From Microcaldota archaeon (GTDB taxonomy: Archaea; Micrarchaeota; Micrarchaeia; Anstonellales; Anstonellaceae): a DNA stretch of 14,000 nucleotides. Each line of letters opens with the position of its first letter. Positions within the stretch are counted from its first letter, which is position 1. The stretch covers positions 1 through 14,000 of the forward strand of contig JAKAME010000038.1 of assembly GCA_021813025.1 (NCBI GenBank). Direction: 5' to 3'. Below the pieces are notes generated by a model, which saw only the letters and a list, made by a program, of their open reading frames with translations, was not told the origin of the DNA and made no database searches. Shown here one piece after another: positions 1 through 6,484 of this stretch. A program made the translations under genes and the position numbers.

Positions 1-292
1 TGGCGCGCAGAATCAGCGGCTCGCGCGAGGGGTTGAGAAGCACGAGCGAGAGGTTCGCCTCGGTGCGCTCCACTCCATACGCGTCAGTCTGGTTGACCAC
101 GCGCAGGGTCCAGTCGGTTATCTTGACGGGATATGCCTGCGCGCTCCAGTAAGCCTTCGACTCCAAGATGCGGTTGCTCTGTATCGGCACTATGCCCAGC
201 AGCTGGGTGAGCAGCAGGGCGAGCACAAGCAGCCCGGCAAGAAGAACCAGAAATTCGACGCCAGTCACGCCTTGCCGAACGGCCCCACCCAT
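1..292 (-). CDS. Type IV pilin-like secreted protein, N-terminal part (runs off window)
   Basis: Reading the minus strand from the ATG at 292 gives 97 residues before the window edge. The start MGGAVRQGVTGVEFLVLL is a class III (prepilin) signal: a short basic leader ending RQG, cleavage expected after Gly8, Glu at +5 of the mature protein, then an unbroken hydrophobic stretch to about residue 34. In this family a prepilin peptidase (PibD/FlaK type) cuts the leader and the hydrophobic helix packs into a pilus-like filament or anchors the protein. The rest (SNRILESKAYWSAQAYPVKI, then WTLRVVNQTD) looks like an extracellular beta domain. GAGAGG lies just before the ATG, and a TATA-like box sits 27 nt upstream. 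The signal is clear; the protein's specific job is unknown. Confidence 0.8.
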   Translation of the reverse strand, partial: MGGAVRQGVTGVEFLVLLAGLLVLALLLTQLLGIVPIQSNRILESKAYWSAQAYPVKITDWTLRVVNQTDAYGVERTEANLSLVLLNPSREPLILRA

Positions 293-314
293 AACCTCTC
301 TCAAGTAGCCTTGG

Positions 315-323
315 GTTAAAAAC
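315..323 (-). promoter_or_regulatory. TATA-like box for the pilin-like gene
   Basis: GTTTTTAAC on the minus strand is centred 27 nt before the ATG at 292, the distance seen at most other promoters in this window. The same core occurs before the gene at 5833. Confidence 0.45.
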
Positions 324-377
324 TTGCCTGTAAGACAACCCATGCGGGGACAGGGCGCGCTGGCTTCCCACATACAA

Positions 378-438
378 ATAAGCCGGCTAGCCCTGCCCCT
401 CTTTCTGTCAGAACAGCTGGCGCCGTCTGCCGGCTTAT
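378..438. repeat. 10-bp inverted repeat, 41-nt spacer
   Basis: ATAAGCCGGC at 378-387 is matched exactly by GCCGGCTTAT at 429-438. It lies in the 192-nt gap between the 5' end of the pilin-like gene and the 3' end of the zinc-ribbon gene, which holds no gene I can support. It may be a transcript-end structure for the gene at 485-982 or a regulator site. An A-run at 449-453 gives a U-run on the minus-strand transcript just after the zinc-ribbon stop codon. Confidence 0.5.
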
Positions 439-484
439 GAAGATGGCCAAAAATCCGGCTCGCCAGCCAGCGCTTTCTTTTCAT

Positions 485-982
485 TTACGAGTTGCTTCTA
501 AAACCGGGCAAAATCGATTTTTCTCCTTTTGCTTCCACATATACGTCGTAAACAATCAGCAAGCTCACAATGAGTGGGATTAGGAGGGCCGGGAAGCAGC
601 ATAATCCCACTCCTCCCGTAATTGCTGAAACAACTGAATAAAAAATCACAATGACCCCAACTGCCACCCAGTTAATCAGCAGATATATCAGGCCCTTCTT
701 CACGTTTTCCAAATATATGTACCCAATTGCAGGCACTGACAGAAACATGCCGACCAGTGCAATCAAGAGCGCGACGCTGGGGTCTTTCCCAGCCTTCATG
801 ACTCCCGGCTTCAGAGTTGCGCCGCATTTGGTGCACAGAACAGCATTTTTGCTCTTTGCCTTCTCACCGCAGTAAGTGCAATATATTGCGTGCGAAAAAG
901 GTTCTGAACCGCACTTAACACAAATCTTCGTATTTTGGCTGGGTAAAGCCGCCCCGCACTCACCACAGAACCCTGACTTCAT
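485..982 (-). CDS. Double zinc-ribbon membrane protein (165 aa)
   Basis: Two treble-clef-type zinc ribbons open the protein: Cys6/Cys9 with Cys21/Cys24, and Cys35/Cys38 with Cys50/Cys53 (CGEC..CVKC, CTYC..CTKC). Three membrane segments follow at about 69-90, 97-120 and 127-147, then a short cytoplasmic tail. The stretch GYIYLENVKKGLIYLL resembles the TM2-type hairpin often fused to zinc ribbons, so it is probably an integral membrane protein with a cytosolic metal-binding head. Function is unknown. An upstream ATG at 1036 would add 18 residues, but the TATA-like box at 1007-1015 lies 29 nt before the ATG at 982, which places the first zinc ribbon directly at the N-terminus. The ATG at 994 is a second option. 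It is transcribed divergently from the 1142 gene. Confidence 0.75.
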   Translation of the reverse strand: MKSGFCGECGAALPSQNTKICVKCGSEPFSHAIYCTYCGEKAKSKNAVLCTKCGATLKPGVMKAGKDPSVALLIALVGMFLSVPAIGYIYLENVKKGLIYLLINWVAVGVIVIFYSVVSAITGGVGLCCFPALLIPLIVSLLIVYDVYVEAKGEKSILPGFRSNS

Positions 983-1006
983 ACTGTTCTTCATTATTTG
1001 CCAAGG

Positions 1007-1015
1007 CTTATTAAT
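1007..1015 (-). promoter_or_regulatory. TATA-like box for the zinc-ribbon gene
   Basis: ATTAATAAG on the minus strand, centred 29 nt before the ATG at 982. This supports a leaderless mRNA and the shorter start. Confidence 0.5.
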
Positions 1016-1098
1016 CAGAACGTCCCGCCACCCCATGCATATGAGCGTGGCGCCTGACCGACCCGCCCCCGCCTTCCGCCCTCGTCGGCAGAGGAAGG

Positions 1099-1110
1099 TA
1101 TATTATTAAC
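1099..1110 (+). promoter_or_regulatory. TATA-like box for the 1142 gene cluster
   Basis: TATATTATTAAC, preceded by the purine-rich GAGGAAGG, a plausible BRE-like element. Transcription would start near 1128-1130, leaving a very short leader that contains GAGGGTG (1129-1135). It probably drives the four-gene run that ends at 4492. Confidence 0.55.
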
Positions 1111-1141
1111 CTTGTTCATAAGGCTGTCGAGGGTGATGGAC

Positions 1142-1999
1142 ATGGCCGCGGAAAAGGTTGTCGGGCGCAAAATCACCAAAAACAAGGGAAGCATTTCGCT
1201 TGATTCAGTCGCCACACGCCTGAAAGAGCGCAGCCTTTTCGTTACTGCTTCCAAGGCTCCTGATGAAGCCCAGTCCAAGGTTCAGGCAGACTCCTCTTCC
1301 AAGCGCATAGGCCCCATCCGAAAGGCCTTCACGCTTAGCCTCATGGGTTTGACGCTGGCTTCCGCCTCACCTCAATTCGCTTTTGCAGGAGGACAGGACG
1401 AGAAAAATAAGATTATAACAAAGAATGAGCTGGTCAGCCCGGACCCGACGAATGCACCGGTGACGACAACCGAACTCAATGTAGCTCCAATGATCGGTGG
1501 CACAACGTTCTCGGTTGGTAAATTCACAAACGGGAAGCTCGACGACCCCAAGCCTGACGTGTTGGACGTATCTAAAGAATTGAAACGCTTGGGTGTGGAT
1601 AAATTCCCGGAGGGCTCAATTGGTCTCTACTTTCCCGGAGTTCGTGGCAAGACAGACTATTTTGCATGTTTCTATGTTATAATGCCCAATACGCCTGGGG
1701 TTATCACCGCTAGGTACGTAGGTGATGCACAAACCGGTATGCTTAATGGGAAATATGGAGCACTCACCCCATTAAATGCCCCAGACGAACTCGCGAAGGT
1801 CGGCATCTTGCCCACCAGTAAGCTCGGTAAAGATTATACTGTAGATGTGGGTTATAATGAAGAAGAAAAGGTAGTCTATCTTGATTTCAAAATCGGCTCA
1901 AAGAATGTGATTTCTTTTGCCGTCGACCTTTCAACCGGTAAAGTTACGGGTGCCGATCTTCCGGCCCCTAAAAGCACAGATCCGCTTGGTCAAAAGTAA
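1142..1999 (+). CDS. Exported protein with a long N-terminal extension (285 aa)
   Basis: I do not recognise this family. About 60 polar, basic residues precede a classical signal-peptide core (IRKAFTLSLMGLTLASASPQ, then FAFAGG; residues about 59-84) with an AFA|GG-like cleavage site. The mature part, about 200 residues, has no membrane segment and looks beta-rich with many Lys, Asp, Gly and Pro; two halves, about 100-200 and 210-285, seem possible. Starts at TTG 1112 and ATG 1136 are also in frame. I prefer 1142 because GAGGGTG lies six bases upstream. The long cytosolic-type extension is odd for a Sec substrate: the segment could stay as an anchor, or the true start could lie further in. The next gene starts 16 nt downstream, so the two are probably co-transcribed. 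Confidence 0.7.
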   Translation: MAAEKVVGRKITKNKGSISLDSVATRLKERSLFVTASKAPDEAQSKVQADSSSKRIGPIRKAFTLSLMGLTLASASPQFAFAGGQDEKNKIITKNELVSPDPTNAPVTTTELNVAPMIGGTTFSVGKFTNGKLDDPKPDVLDVSKELKRLGVDKFPEGSIGLYFPGVRGKTDYFACFYVIMPNTPGVITARYVGDAQTGMLNGKYGALTPLNAPDELAKVGILPTSKLGKDYTVDVGYNEEEKVVYLDFKIGSKNVISFAVDLSTGKVTGADLPAPKSTDPLGQK

Positions 2000-2015
2000 T
2001 GTTTAAGGTGTGCGT

Positions 2016-2465
2016 ATGGTTTTCTTTATTATATTCCAAATTTCTACCCTGAAAACCTCTAGGGGGAAGTCAGAAACCATTTCCGAGGAACTCAATAACT
2101 TCATCCCATCCAATCCTGTTGTCCAATCTGCTTGGGCAAAATTCGGCGATGGCACCGCGCCAACTCTGGACAAGTTCGCCGCCCTCAGCGGCAAGAATGC
2201 AGAATTCAAAGCAATCCTCGAATCAGAACTCGAAAGGGCCGGCCTCCTCAACCAATGGCAGCAGTTCGTCACAGAATACAACCGCCGCCAGTCATTCGAT
2301 ATGGCAGCCGAGGTCCGGCAGGCCGGCCGCAATGTCACCAAAGCAGCCGACCAGATTCAGGACAATCAGGAATATGCCGACCGCCTTGGACAGAAGCTCA
2401 ACAGGATGGTAAGGCCGAAGAAAGTCCAGTCAAACGAGTTCTTCAACCCGAAAAACGCGGGCTGA
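2016..2465 (+). CDS. Small helical protein of unknown function (149 aa)
   Basis: No family recognised. After a short hydrophobic start (MVFFIIFQ) the protein is hydrophilic and mainly helical, with a Gln/Asn/Arg-rich stretch (about 75-120) that could form a coiled coil, and a basic C-terminus (NRMVRPKKVQ). The start is uncertain. ATG 2016 has AAGGTG six bases upstream and lies 16 nt after the preceding stop. A TATA-like TTTATTATAT at 2025-2034 together with AGGGGG at 2058-2063 would instead suggest a later, non-AUG start near the residues SETISEEL. The first seven residues are too short to be a convincing signal peptide, which favours the later start biologically. The next gene follows after 21 nt. 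Confidence 0.6.
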   Translation: MVFFIIFQISTLKTSRGKSETISEELNNFIPSNPVVQSAWAKFGDGTAPTLDKFAALSGKNAEFKAILESELERAGLLNQWQQFVTEYNRRQSFDMAAEVRQAGRNVTKAADQIQDNQEYADRLGQKLNRMVRPKKVQSNEFFNPKNAG

Positions 2466-2486
2466 TAAGCCGTCCGGAGCGCGCTT

Positions 2487-3734
2487 ATGGAACCGCCTTG
2501 CGACGAATCCAGAATGGCGCGGCAAAGGGAGCGGATAAGCGCAGAATATGGGTGGATGCCCGCTGAGTTGGCCCGCGGAAACGAAATCACCCTGGGTTTT
2601 GAGGCAGGAACTGCGCTGCCCTCGATAAACAAAATATTCGCCAAGCTAAGCGAATCCGATGCATTCGCAGGCCTTGAAGTCGGGTACAGATACGCCTATT
2701 TCAGGGAGAATAAATTATTTTTTTGCCTCAAGCTTGGAAAAAAAGAGGACTGGGAGCGCATTTGGGAGCGAAAGCTTTTCGGCCATGAAATAATGGACTT
2801 TGAGGCAGGAGAATACGGGTTTGAAGAAAAGGAAATGGCCCTGCTCAAGAGAAAATACGCGCTCATGGCAAAGGCAGTCGTGGATATTCTCTCGTCCTTC
2901 GGAATCACCTCAATTTCAGGCCGGAAAGAGCTTGAAGGCGCCTGGAAGCTCATCTTGCCGCTCATATCTCATAATTTTGCCAAGCGCGCAGGGCCGGACT
3001 GCAAGGGCCAGCCGACAGCCGCGCTGGCTTGGGGGATGAAGCACGACACGCTGGAGTATTACGCGTCCAGCGTGCATTTCTGCGCAGACGTCCTGTCCTC
3101 CCTGGGGGCAAGATGCGCGCTGGTCGTCCTGTCCCGCCCGGCCATCCTGCGGGCGGTTGCCAAGGACGGAGAAGAAGCCTATATTGACCCATCGGAAAAG
3201 AGGATATGTCATGACAAGGAAGAGGTGAGGAAAAGCTACGGGCCTGTATTTTCCATCGAGAATTATTCAGAAAATGAACTGCCGTATTCCTATCTCTACA
3301 TGATTCAGGAAGGGTTTTTCTCCCAAAAATCAATGAAGCGGGAAGCCGCCCAAGCACTGGAAGCGTCCATCCGCCTGAATGGGCGCAATGCCCGCACCCA
3401 CTGGCTCAGGGGGATGGATTTCGGAATCAAGGGAGATTACGGGGCCGCTGCCGGGTGCTTCCGGAGGGCCGCAGAGCTTGAGCAGCTCTATTGCGAAGCC
3501 CATTACTGGCTGGGGCGCACGCTCCTTCTGGCGGGAAAGCCCCAGGAGGCCATGGAAAGCCTGGAAAAGGCGGCGCATGCCGGGCCTGAGCATGTGGAAG
3601 TGTTTGAAACGCTTGAGGAGGCGGCTGAAGCCGTAAGGGCGGCGCAAAACGCGCAATCAATCCCACTTCCGGAAGAAAGGGGCCAGAAAACCGCACAAGA
3701 AAGGAAGTATTATATCCCCCAAAATGGAGAATAA
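2487..3734 (+). CDS. Transglutaminase-like (SirB1-like?) protein with C-terminal TPRs (415 aa)
   Basis: The C-terminus has two clear tetratricopeptide repeats (about 302-335 and 336-369) and a half repeat at about 284-300. Upstream, residues 190-240 read YYASSVHFCADVLSSLGARC, then ALVVLSRPAILRAV and a short linker to AYIDP. That is the layout of a transglutaminase-like core: Cys199 on a helix, LGARC on the next strand, then a strand ending in Asp. A transglutaminase-like core followed by TPRs is the SirB1 architecture. The usual His is not where expected (RPAILRAV where HAW or GHF is common), so activity is doubtful. The N-terminal 180 residues are unrecognised, with no signal peptide, so it is cytosolic. 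GGAG at 2476-2479 supports ATG 2487; ATG 2514 is an alternative. The TPR call is firm; the transglutaminase-like call is tentative. Confidence 0.75.
   Translation: MEPPCDESRMARQRERISAEYGWMPAELARGNEITLGFEAGTALPSINKIFAKLSESDAFAGLEVGYRYAYFRENKLFFCLKLGKKEDWERIWERKLFGHEIMDFEAGEYGFEEKEMALLKRKYALMAKAVVDILSSFGITSISGRKELEGAWKLILPLISHNFAKRAGPDCKGQPTAALAWGMKHDTLEYYASSVHFCADVLSSLGARCALVVLSRPAILRAVAKDGEEAYIDPSEKRICHDKEEVRKSYGPVFSIENYSENELPYSYLYMIQEGFFSQKSMKREAAQALEASIRLNGRNARTHWLRGMDFGIKGDYGAAAGCFRRAAELEQLYCEAHYWLGRTLLLAGKPQEAMESLEKAAHAGPEHVEVFETLEEAAEAVRAAQNAQSIPLPEERGQKTAQERKYYIPQNGE
3708..3715 (+). promoter_or_regulatory. TATA-like box for the lipoprotein gene
   Basis: TATTATAT is centred 28 nt before the ATG at 3740 and lies inside the end of the TPR gene. 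The lipoprotein may therefore have its own promoter as well as read-through. GGAG at 3726-3729 is also present, ten bases from the ATG. Confidence 0.5.
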
Positions 3735-3739
3735 GTTGT

Positions 3740-4492
3740 ATGAAGTTTTGGCTTCTGCTCGCTTTGGCGGCCATCCTTTTGTTCAGCGGGTGTATCGAAC
3801 AGCTTGCGACTCCAACAACCACCTGCCCCGCTAATTACATGAAGATTGCGAATGACTGCTGCCTGGACGCGAACGGGAACGGCATCTGCGACCGGGACGA
3901 AACCAGCACAGTGTCGAACACCGTGCCGCAGACCAAGACTATTGAGGACCAAGTCAGGGCTTGCAGTTCCAATATTAACTGTCTCATCCGTTTGGCTCTG
4001 GAGACAAACGATGCCGCCGTTTGTTCAGAAGTCCCCAACCAGTTGTCAGGATTCCCCGACCCGCGTGACTGCCTTACCCAGTTGGCAGTGCGTTATAACA
4101 ACCCAAGCTATTGCCAGATTATTGAGCCATCTTTCCGGCAGGATTGTTTGGCAAGGCTAAGCAGCACAAACGCTTCCTGCCCACCAGCATCTTGCCCCGC
4201 ATACCCGACTATCAATGTGTCAGCTCCGGCCAACCTGTCTCTCACGGACCGACTCGTGCAATGCCGCTCGCGTGGTTCCGAGGACGATCAGGTTTCATGC
4301 ATGACCGCGTTGGCTTTAGAGACAGATACGCCGTCCATCTGCAAAACCCTGATGTACGACTTCTCCTACGACAAGGGCAATTGCTACATCCTGCTGGCAA
4401 TCAAATACAAGAACCGGGGATATTGCGACCTAGCCCCCTATTCATATATTGACTCGTGCAAATCGAAAGTCAATGACTCTTTGGTAAAGTAG
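3740..4492 (+). CDS. Cys-rich lipoprotein with a duplicated domain (250 aa)
   Basis: The N-terminus MKFWLLLALAAILLFSGC is a signal peptide with a lipobox (LFSGC), so lipidation at Cys18 and a surface location are expected. Residues about 29-54 contain CPANYMKIANDCC and LDANGNGICDRDE, an Asp/Asn-rich, EF-hand-like, Cys-rich motif that I recall from other archaeal surface proteins. Two homologous units follow (about 67-142 and 167-246). Each has Cys residues at matching places and the shared phrases ALETN/ALETD, an AVRYNNPSYC/AIKYKNRGYC segment and a final Cys. The even spacing suggests disulfide-stabilised helical hairpins. A Pro/Ser/Asn linker with sequons (NVS, NLS) joins the units. The binding partner is unknown. 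It is the last gene of the + strand cluster. Confidence 0.8.
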   Translation: MKFWLLLALAAILLFSGCIEQLATPTTTCPANYMKIANDCCLDANGNGICDRDETSTVSNTVPQTKTIEDQVRACSSNINCLIRLALETNDAAVCSEVPNQLSGFPDPRDCLTQLAVRYNNPSYCQIIEPSFRQDCLARLSSTNASCPPASCPAYPTINVSAPANLSLTDRLVQCRSRGSEDDQVSCMTALALETDTPSICKTLMYDFSYDKGNCYILLAIKYKNRGYCDLAPYSYIDSCKSKVNDSLVK

Positions 4493-4531
4493 ACTCTTCG
4501 GCATGCAGTGGATAAAACAATAAACTAAGGC

Positions 4532-4575
4532 TTAGGCGCGGCTTCGTCTGCCTGAGCTGCGCTAAAAACGCCTAA
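4532..4575. terminator. Possible hairpin between convergent genes
   Basis: TTAGGCG (4532-4538) pairs with CGCCTAA (4569-4575) between the lipoprotein stop and the Fic stop. On the minus strand, T-runs at about 4564-4568 and 4511-4525 follow the Fic stop codon and fit archaeal oligo-T termination. No gene lies in this 99-nt gap. Confidence 0.4.
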
Positions 4576-4591
4576 CCGGGCCAAAGACGCG

Positions 4592-5554
4592 TCAAATGAG
4601 GGGTGTCCAACTGCCTCTCTTTGAGCACATCTTCTCGAACTCTTGCGCCACAAACTCCACGAACGGGCGCTCGTCCTTCTTTTCGACCGACTTCACCAGG
4701 GCATCGAAATATGGCCCAGTCTGCTTTGAAATGTTGAGGATAGGATATCCGCAATCGTGCAGCGCCTTGTTGAGCAGCAGCCTTGAAATCCGTTTGTTGC
4801 CGTCCTCGAACGGATGGGTGGAATAGAATTTCAGATGAAGAAGCGCCGCCAGCTCTATCGGATTGAGCTTTCCCAGGCTCGCATTATACCAGGAAACGAG
4901 TTCGCCAAGCTGCTCCTTCATCTTTTCGGGGGCAGGCGGCCTGAAGCCGATTTCCTCGACTTTGTCATAGCTTTTGAGATAGATATATGCCGGTTTGCTT
5001 CTCAGTTTTCCCGGATTCTTTCCCGGAAAGCCCGCCATAATCACAGCGTGCAAATCAAGGATAAAGTCCATGTCCAGTCCTTCTTCACTTTCTCTCACCT
5101 GCCTCAGGCCCCTTATCATGTCCAGCGAAACCCTGAGGTTCTCGTCCCGGATGTCGCGCACCCCTTTCTGCGCGAAACGGTAAGCCAAATCCGCGTCTTC
5201 TTTGGTGATTGGAACGCCTTCGGTGCTTAGAGTGGTATAGACAAAATCGACGATGTCCACCTCCTCCTTCTCTTCCCTCTGCCCCCTGGTGAGGTGCTTG
5301 AGCCGGGCTTCGTATTGACGCCGTTTTTTTTCAATTCCAATGAGGCGCTCTTTTTGCAGGTAAATCGTTCGGGCTTCGTGAAGCAAGTCGGCGTAAATCT
5401 TTTCAATCAGCTCTCTTTCTAACCTCATGAGCTCTTTCTTCTGCGGAATCTTTATCCCCAATGAAATCGAATAAACCATTGGCTTCTCCAAACGGATGGA
5501 CTTCTCCAAGTAGTAGTAGAACCGGCCATTGACGGTTTTTCTGCGCACTTGCAT
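4592..5554 (-). CDS. Fic-domain protein with a Doc-like GNKR motif (320 aa)
   Basis: Fic enzymes transfer AMP, or in Doc a phosphate, to target proteins. The active-site loop is HPFEDGNKRISR at residues 247-258. His247 is the catalytic base, Asp251 would bind the metal, and Asn253, Arg255 and Arg258 would bind phosphates. The canonical motif HxFx(D/E)GNGRxxR has Gly where this protein has Lys254; Doc toxins also have Lys there. Residues 108-113 (TLSTEG) fit the (S/T)xxxE(G/N) inhibitory helix, so Glu112 may block the site in cis. The N-terminus (TVNGRFYYYLEKSIR) and a helical, charged stretch (41-98) form a front domain seen in other archaeal Fic proteins. No small antitoxin gene lies beside it. 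A TATA-like box 24 nt upstream of ATG 5554 suggests a leaderless mRNA. Confidence 0.9.
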   Translation of the reverse strand: MQVRRKTVNGRFYYYLEKSIRLEKPMVYSISLGIKIPQKKELMRLERELIEKIYADLLHEARTIYLQKERLIGIEKKRRQYEARLKHLTRGQREEKEEVDIVDFVYTTLSTEGVPITKEDADLAYRFAQKGVRDIRDENLRVSLDMIRGLRQVRESEEGLDMDFILDLHAVIMAGFPGKNPGKLRSKPAYIYLKSYDKVEEIGFRPPAPEKMKEQLGELVSWYNASLGKLNPIELAALLHLKFYSTHPFEDGNKRISRLLLNKALHDCGYPILNISKQTGPYFDALVKSVEKKDERPFVEFVAQEFEKMCSKRGSWTPLI

Positions 5555-5573
5555 AGGCCTGTTTCGGCGCTTG

Positions 5574-5583
5574 AATTAATAAG
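5574..5583 (-). promoter_or_regulatory. TATA-like box for the Fic gene
   Basis: CTTATTAATT on the minus strand, centred 24-25 nt before the ATG at 5554. Confidence 0.5.
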
Positions 5584-5585
5584 GT

Positions 5586-5666
5586 TATCTTACATTTTTA
5601 TTAGAATTGTATGATAAAATTAACGAATGAGCATTTATACTACTTTAATAAACCTATTGTAAGATA
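5586..5666. repeat. 9-bp inverted repeat in an AT-rich spacer
   Basis: TATCTTACA (5586-5594) is matched exactly by TGTAAGATA (5658-5666). The enclosed 63 nt and the flanks to about 5690 are far richer in A and T than either neighbouring gene. The 278-nt gap 5555-5832 holds no supported gene apart from an 18-codon open frame at 5611-5667. The arms could be operator half-sites, a decayed element's ends or an RNA stem. The left arm lies just upstream of the Fic TATA-like box. Confidence 0.5.
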
Positions 5667-5802
5667 GTTAAATTATGTTTTGTGGTGCGGATGCATCAAG
5701 CGGGAACGTTTTCACCTAAAAATCAGCGGTTGGACGCCCAGAATTGCAAAATAATCAGACACGCTTGGCCCGGATTCCTCGTCGTCCGGCCCGTCGCCTC
5801 TC

Positions 5803-5810
5803 TTTTTAAC
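5803..5810 (+). promoter_or_regulatory. TATA-like box for the 5833-7434 genes
   Basis: TTTTTAAC is centred 26 nt before the ATG at 5833, implying a leaderless transcript for the three-gene unit that ends with rpoK. Confidence 0.55.
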
Positions 5811-5832
5811 CTTTCGACCCCTACTGGGGTTC

Positions 5833-6483
5833 ATGAAGCTCCCCGGCTCCCTGCCATTCGGCGCCGCGGCCGCCAGCCACGGGCAGCCTCCCCCCCTCTC
5901 AAACGAGGAGGCCGAGTCGCTGCGCAAGCAGCTGGCGGAGGCAAAGCTGCAGGTCGAACTCTACAAGCTGGTGGTGGAGCGCTACCACAAGTTCATAGAG
6001 GACAGCGAGTCAAAGTCCATAGCAGAGCTGCGCCAGCTGGTGCGGCCCCTTGACTCGGCAGTCACGGAGCTGAAAATAGCGATTCAGGACCAGTTCCACC
6101 CCTACCTCTACCAGGACCATTTCCTCAAGGCTGCCGAGACCGGCCTTGACATGGTGTTCGCATGGAAATCCGTCTCCATGCCGGTCTCCTTCTGGGTCTC
6201 GTTCTCCGACATGGCCCGCATGAAGGCTGCTGACGACATCGACCGCGCGATTTTGCTCTGCTCCCTCTTCCGCTCCTTGGGTTCTGACAACGCGCGGGTG
6301 CTTATAGGCAAGAACAAGTCCGCATGGGTGTCATTCAGCTTCGCCGACAAGCAGTACATGGTGGACGTCACGCGCAAGTCCATGAACGCCTTCGCGCCAA
6401 AGGACGACTCGCTGAGGCAGTTCATGGTCAGCATCCTCTATTCGTTTAACGACCGGGATTACGAGGACTTCTCGGAAGGGTGA
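5833..6483 (+). CDS. Coiled-coil protein with a degenerate transglutaminase-like domain (216 aa)
   Basis: After a Pro/Ala-rich start comes a helical, coiled-coil-like stretch (about 24-60, EEAESLRKQLAEAKLQ). Residues 131-182 follow the transglutaminase-like pattern DCDDxAILLASLLRxxG..ARVVxG..HAWVEV..YxxDPT, here DDIDRAILLCSLFRSLG, ARVLIGKNKSAWVSF and YMVDVTRK. The match in spacing is good, but the catalytic Cys position holds Asp135 and the His position holds Ser163; only Asp178 of the triad remains. Cys143 lies on the helix, eight residues late. I therefore infer a non-catalytic, binding version of the fold. It has no signal peptide or membrane segment. The stop is one base from the start of the bPH2 gene, so translation of the two is probably coupled. 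Confidence 0.75.
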   Translation: MKLPGSLPFGAAAASHGQPPPLSNEEAESLRKQLAEAKLQVELYKLVVERYHKFIEDSESKSIAELRQLVRPLDSAVTELKIAIQDQFHPYLYQDHFLKAAETGLDMVFAWKSVSMPVSFWVSFSDMARMKAADDIDRAILLCSLFRSLGSDNARVLIGKNKSAWVSFSFADKQYMVDVTRKSMNAFAPKDDSLRQFMVSILYSFNDRDYEDFSEG

Positions 6484-6484
6484 G

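Noticed and set aside
84..377. Plus-strand or minus-strand open frame overlapping the pilin-like gene
   Set aside because: It overlaps a minus-strand frame that has a clear class III signal peptide and promoter; the alternative product is Arg/Ala/His-rich and featureless.
4493..4591. Possible tRNA or structured RNA between the lipoprotein and Fic genes
   Set aside because: No T-arm consensus or cloverleaf could be drawn; only one simple hairpin is supported.
4592..5554. Fic as part of a toxin-antitoxin pair
   Set aside because: No small antitoxin-like gene is adjacent, and the inhibitory motif lies within the protein itself.
5611..5667. 18-codon open frame in the AT-rich spacer
   Set aside because: Too short to separate from chance in AT-rich DNA; no ribosome binding site and no recognisable product.
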